From Chloroflexota bacterium (GTDB lineage: Bacteria > Chloroflexota > Limnocylindria > Limnocylindrales > CSP1-4): a DNA stretch of 6,365 nucleotides. The position numbers and the translations under genes are program-made. The stretch is taken from NCBI GenBank assembly GCA_013695505.1, contig JACDAH010000495.1, forward strand, positions 1-6,365, given 5' to 3'. Every line of letters starts with the position of its first letter. Position 1 is the first letter of the stretch. Positions 5,390 through 6,365 of this stretch are shown in pieces. The notes under the pieces are model-generated. The model ran no database searches and was not told where the DNA came from. It worked only from the letters and a program-made list of their open reading frames with translations.

Positions 5390-5812
5390 TCAGGCCGAGC
5401 CCTTGCGTACGTCCCGGCCGGGAACACCCCGTCGGGCGAGCTCGGCTGCGAGGCCGTCCAGATCGTCGGCCGAGATATAGATCGCGGGAACCTTGAACAC
5501 CGCCCACGGGACGCGCTCCAGAAAATCGAGCCGCACCCCGCCGTGGCGGCTGCCGCCGAACGTGACGTCGCCGTGGCGAATGCTCATCCGGATGCCGATC
5601 GCCGTGATCCACAGGAATGGCCCCTCGATCTGCCACCGGGCGACGTTGGCCATCGGCGTCCGGAAGTGGGCCCACCCGAACCGGACCTCGAGGTCGCCGT
5701 CCGGCCCGTCGCCGAGCTCGATCCACGAGTCGTCGGCGCGGACGCCGAAGAGGATGCGGAGGAGGGGCCGCGATCGGCGGCCGATGCGGATGGGGAATCG
5801 GGTGGCGGACAT
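5390..5812 (-). CDS. Conserved hypothetical protein, about 140 residues
   Basis: The start at 5812 (MSATRFPIRIG) is chosen over the upstream GTG/ATG extension to 5857 because the added residues look like leader sequence. No Shine-Dalgarno is visible. TACGCT, 6 nt before the ATG, would suit a leaderless transcript. The protein is soluble, with no signal peptide or clear membrane helix. Visible elements are a basic N-terminus, an Asp-rich turn (WIELGDGPDGDLEVRFG), RTPMANVARWQIEGPFLWITAIGIRMS, FGGSRHGGVRLDF and a C-terminal ISADDLDGLAAELARRG helix. This resembles small hypothetical proteins of actinobacteria and relatives, perhaps with a PH-like beta fold. That resemblance is from memory and weak. 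No catalytic motif is seen. It converges on the lipoprotein gene with a 47-bp gap and lies in the same orientation as the amidohydrolase upstream (129-bp gap). Confidence 0.78.
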   Translation of the reverse strand: MSATRFPIRIGRRSRPLLRILFGVRADDSWIELGDGPDGDLEVRFGWAHFRTPMANVARWQIEGPFLWITAIGIRMSIRHGDVTFGGSRHGGVRLDFLERVPWAVFKVPAIYISADDLDGLAAELARRGVPGRDVRKGSA

Positions 5813-5941
5813 GATCGGAGCGTAGCGGTCGAGCGGCAATCGGGTCGGACGCCGCACAGGATGTCGCGCGCAACGGGATCCGGGAATGTCCGAAGGACTC
5901 GACGCGCTGTGGGGTCCATGGGGACGCCGATCCGGTGTGGT

Positions 5942-6365
5942 TCAGCGCCCGCCGCAGACCTTGGCGACGGAACAGTAGGCGACGCTCCCGTCCACGATCG
6001 TCGCGACGACCGTCAAGGCCCGGATCTCGTCGGGCGTGCCGGCTGTGAGGTCGCCGCTCAGAATCGTGACGTCCCCGAGGGCGCCCGCTGCCAGGTGGCC
6101 ACGCCGTGTCGCATCGCCCAAAACATACGCCGCGTCGACGGTCACGGCGCGCAGCCCCTGCTCGGCGGTGAGCAGCTGGTCGAGGACCCAGGCAGGGGTT
6201 TTCGGGTTGGCCCGGCCACGGCCATCCATTCCGCCGGCAATCTCGTCCACGGGCCGGCCGATGTCATCGGTCAAGGCGAAGCCCGGATAGATCCACGGTG
6301 TGTCGGTTGCCGCCGCGACGTGGAGCCCAGCGTCCACGAAGTCTCGCCAGCGGGCAAGCCAGCCG
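5942..6365 (-). CDS. Metal-dependent amidohydrolase (YtcJ-like), C-terminal part
   Basis: The frame is open to the right edge, where it reads GWLARWRDFVDAGLHVAAATDTPW, so only the last 140 or so residues are present. AAATDTPW matches the strand of amidohydrolase-family-3 enzymes that carries the conserved Asp near the metal centre. Downstream come LLTAEQGLRAVTVDAAYVLGDATRRGHLAAGALGDVTILSGDLTAGTPDEIRAL and VVATIVDGSVAYC. These are the helix pair and the C-terminal small beta-sandwich strands typical of the family (G-L-x-x-G-x-x-A-D-hhhh-x-x-D, then h-x-x-T-h-h-x-G). Members hydrolyse amides or related C-N bonds; the substrate is unknown. The metal-binding His residues should lie beyond the window. 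The Cys pair near the end (YCSVAKVCGGR) is unusual. I infer a full protein of over 500 residues. Confidence 0.88.
   Translation of the reverse strand, partial: GWLARWRDFVDAGLHVAAATDTPWIYPGFALTDDIGRPVDEIAGGMDGRGRANPKTPAWVLDQLLTAEQGLRAVTVDAAYVLGDATRRGHLAAGALGDVTILSGDLTAGTPDEIRALTVVATIVDGSVAYCSVAKVCGGR

Noticed and set aside
4782..5873. Minus-strand open frame of 363 codons
   Set aside because: It is a shadow antisense to the lipoprotein gene and in another frame of the 5390-5812 gene; Arg/Ala/Pro-rich with no domain.
5880..5915. Small stem GTCC/GGAC downstream of the amidohydrolase stop
   Set aside because: Only four pairs and no T-tract, so too weak to call a terminator.

Overview
The window is very GC-rich DNA whose genes have long, stop-free shadow frames on the opposite strand. 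It is a chromosomal, housekeeping or accessory segment with no rRNA, tRNA, insertion sequence, phage gene or CRISPR array that I can see. Gene style suggests a bacterium of the Chloroflexota (for example Limnocylindria-type lineages) or a high-GC actinobacterium. The best pointer is a small two-helix membrane protein with a Gly/Tyr-rich loop and a Gly-rich tail next to a two-component system, an arrangement I associate with Chloroflexota genomes. This placement is an inference and a moderate guess.

Region 1 (1-1266, minus strand) is a signalling block. It holds the first codons of a probable sensor kinase (cut by the window edge), a complete OmpR/PhoB-type response regulator that overlaps it by 4 bp, and a 146-residue membrane protein upstream. 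A near-perfect 28-bp palindrome separates the membrane protein from the regulator.

Region 2 (1267-1657) is a 391-bp divergent intergenic region with no convincing gene but at least one good hairpin.

Region 3 (1658-5342, plus strand) begins with a secreted CAP/SCP-domain protein that most likely starts at a TTG behind a perfect AGGAGG. It ends in a strong hairpin. Next come a membrane-anchored GH18 (YaaH/chitinase-like) protein and, overlapping it by 4 bp, a winged-helix HTH_42 protein of the AlkZ/YcaQ DNA-glycosylase superfamily carrying the QxQ motif. A small lipoprotein with a poly-glycine linker follows.

Region 4 (5390-6365, minus strand) carries a conserved hypothetical protein of 140 residues and the C-terminal part of an amidohydrolase that runs off the right edge.

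Four of the products (membrane protein, CAP protein, GH18 protein, lipoprotein) are membrane or cell-surface proteins, so the window leans toward envelope functions. I see no coherent multi-gene pathway and no convincing new defence or mobile system. The most notable items are the QxQ glycosylase-like protein co-translated with a GH18 protein, the altered GH18 catalytic motif, the TTG-started CAP gene with its structured leader, and a 14-bp triple repeat that puts a TGA in all three frames after the lipoprotein gene.
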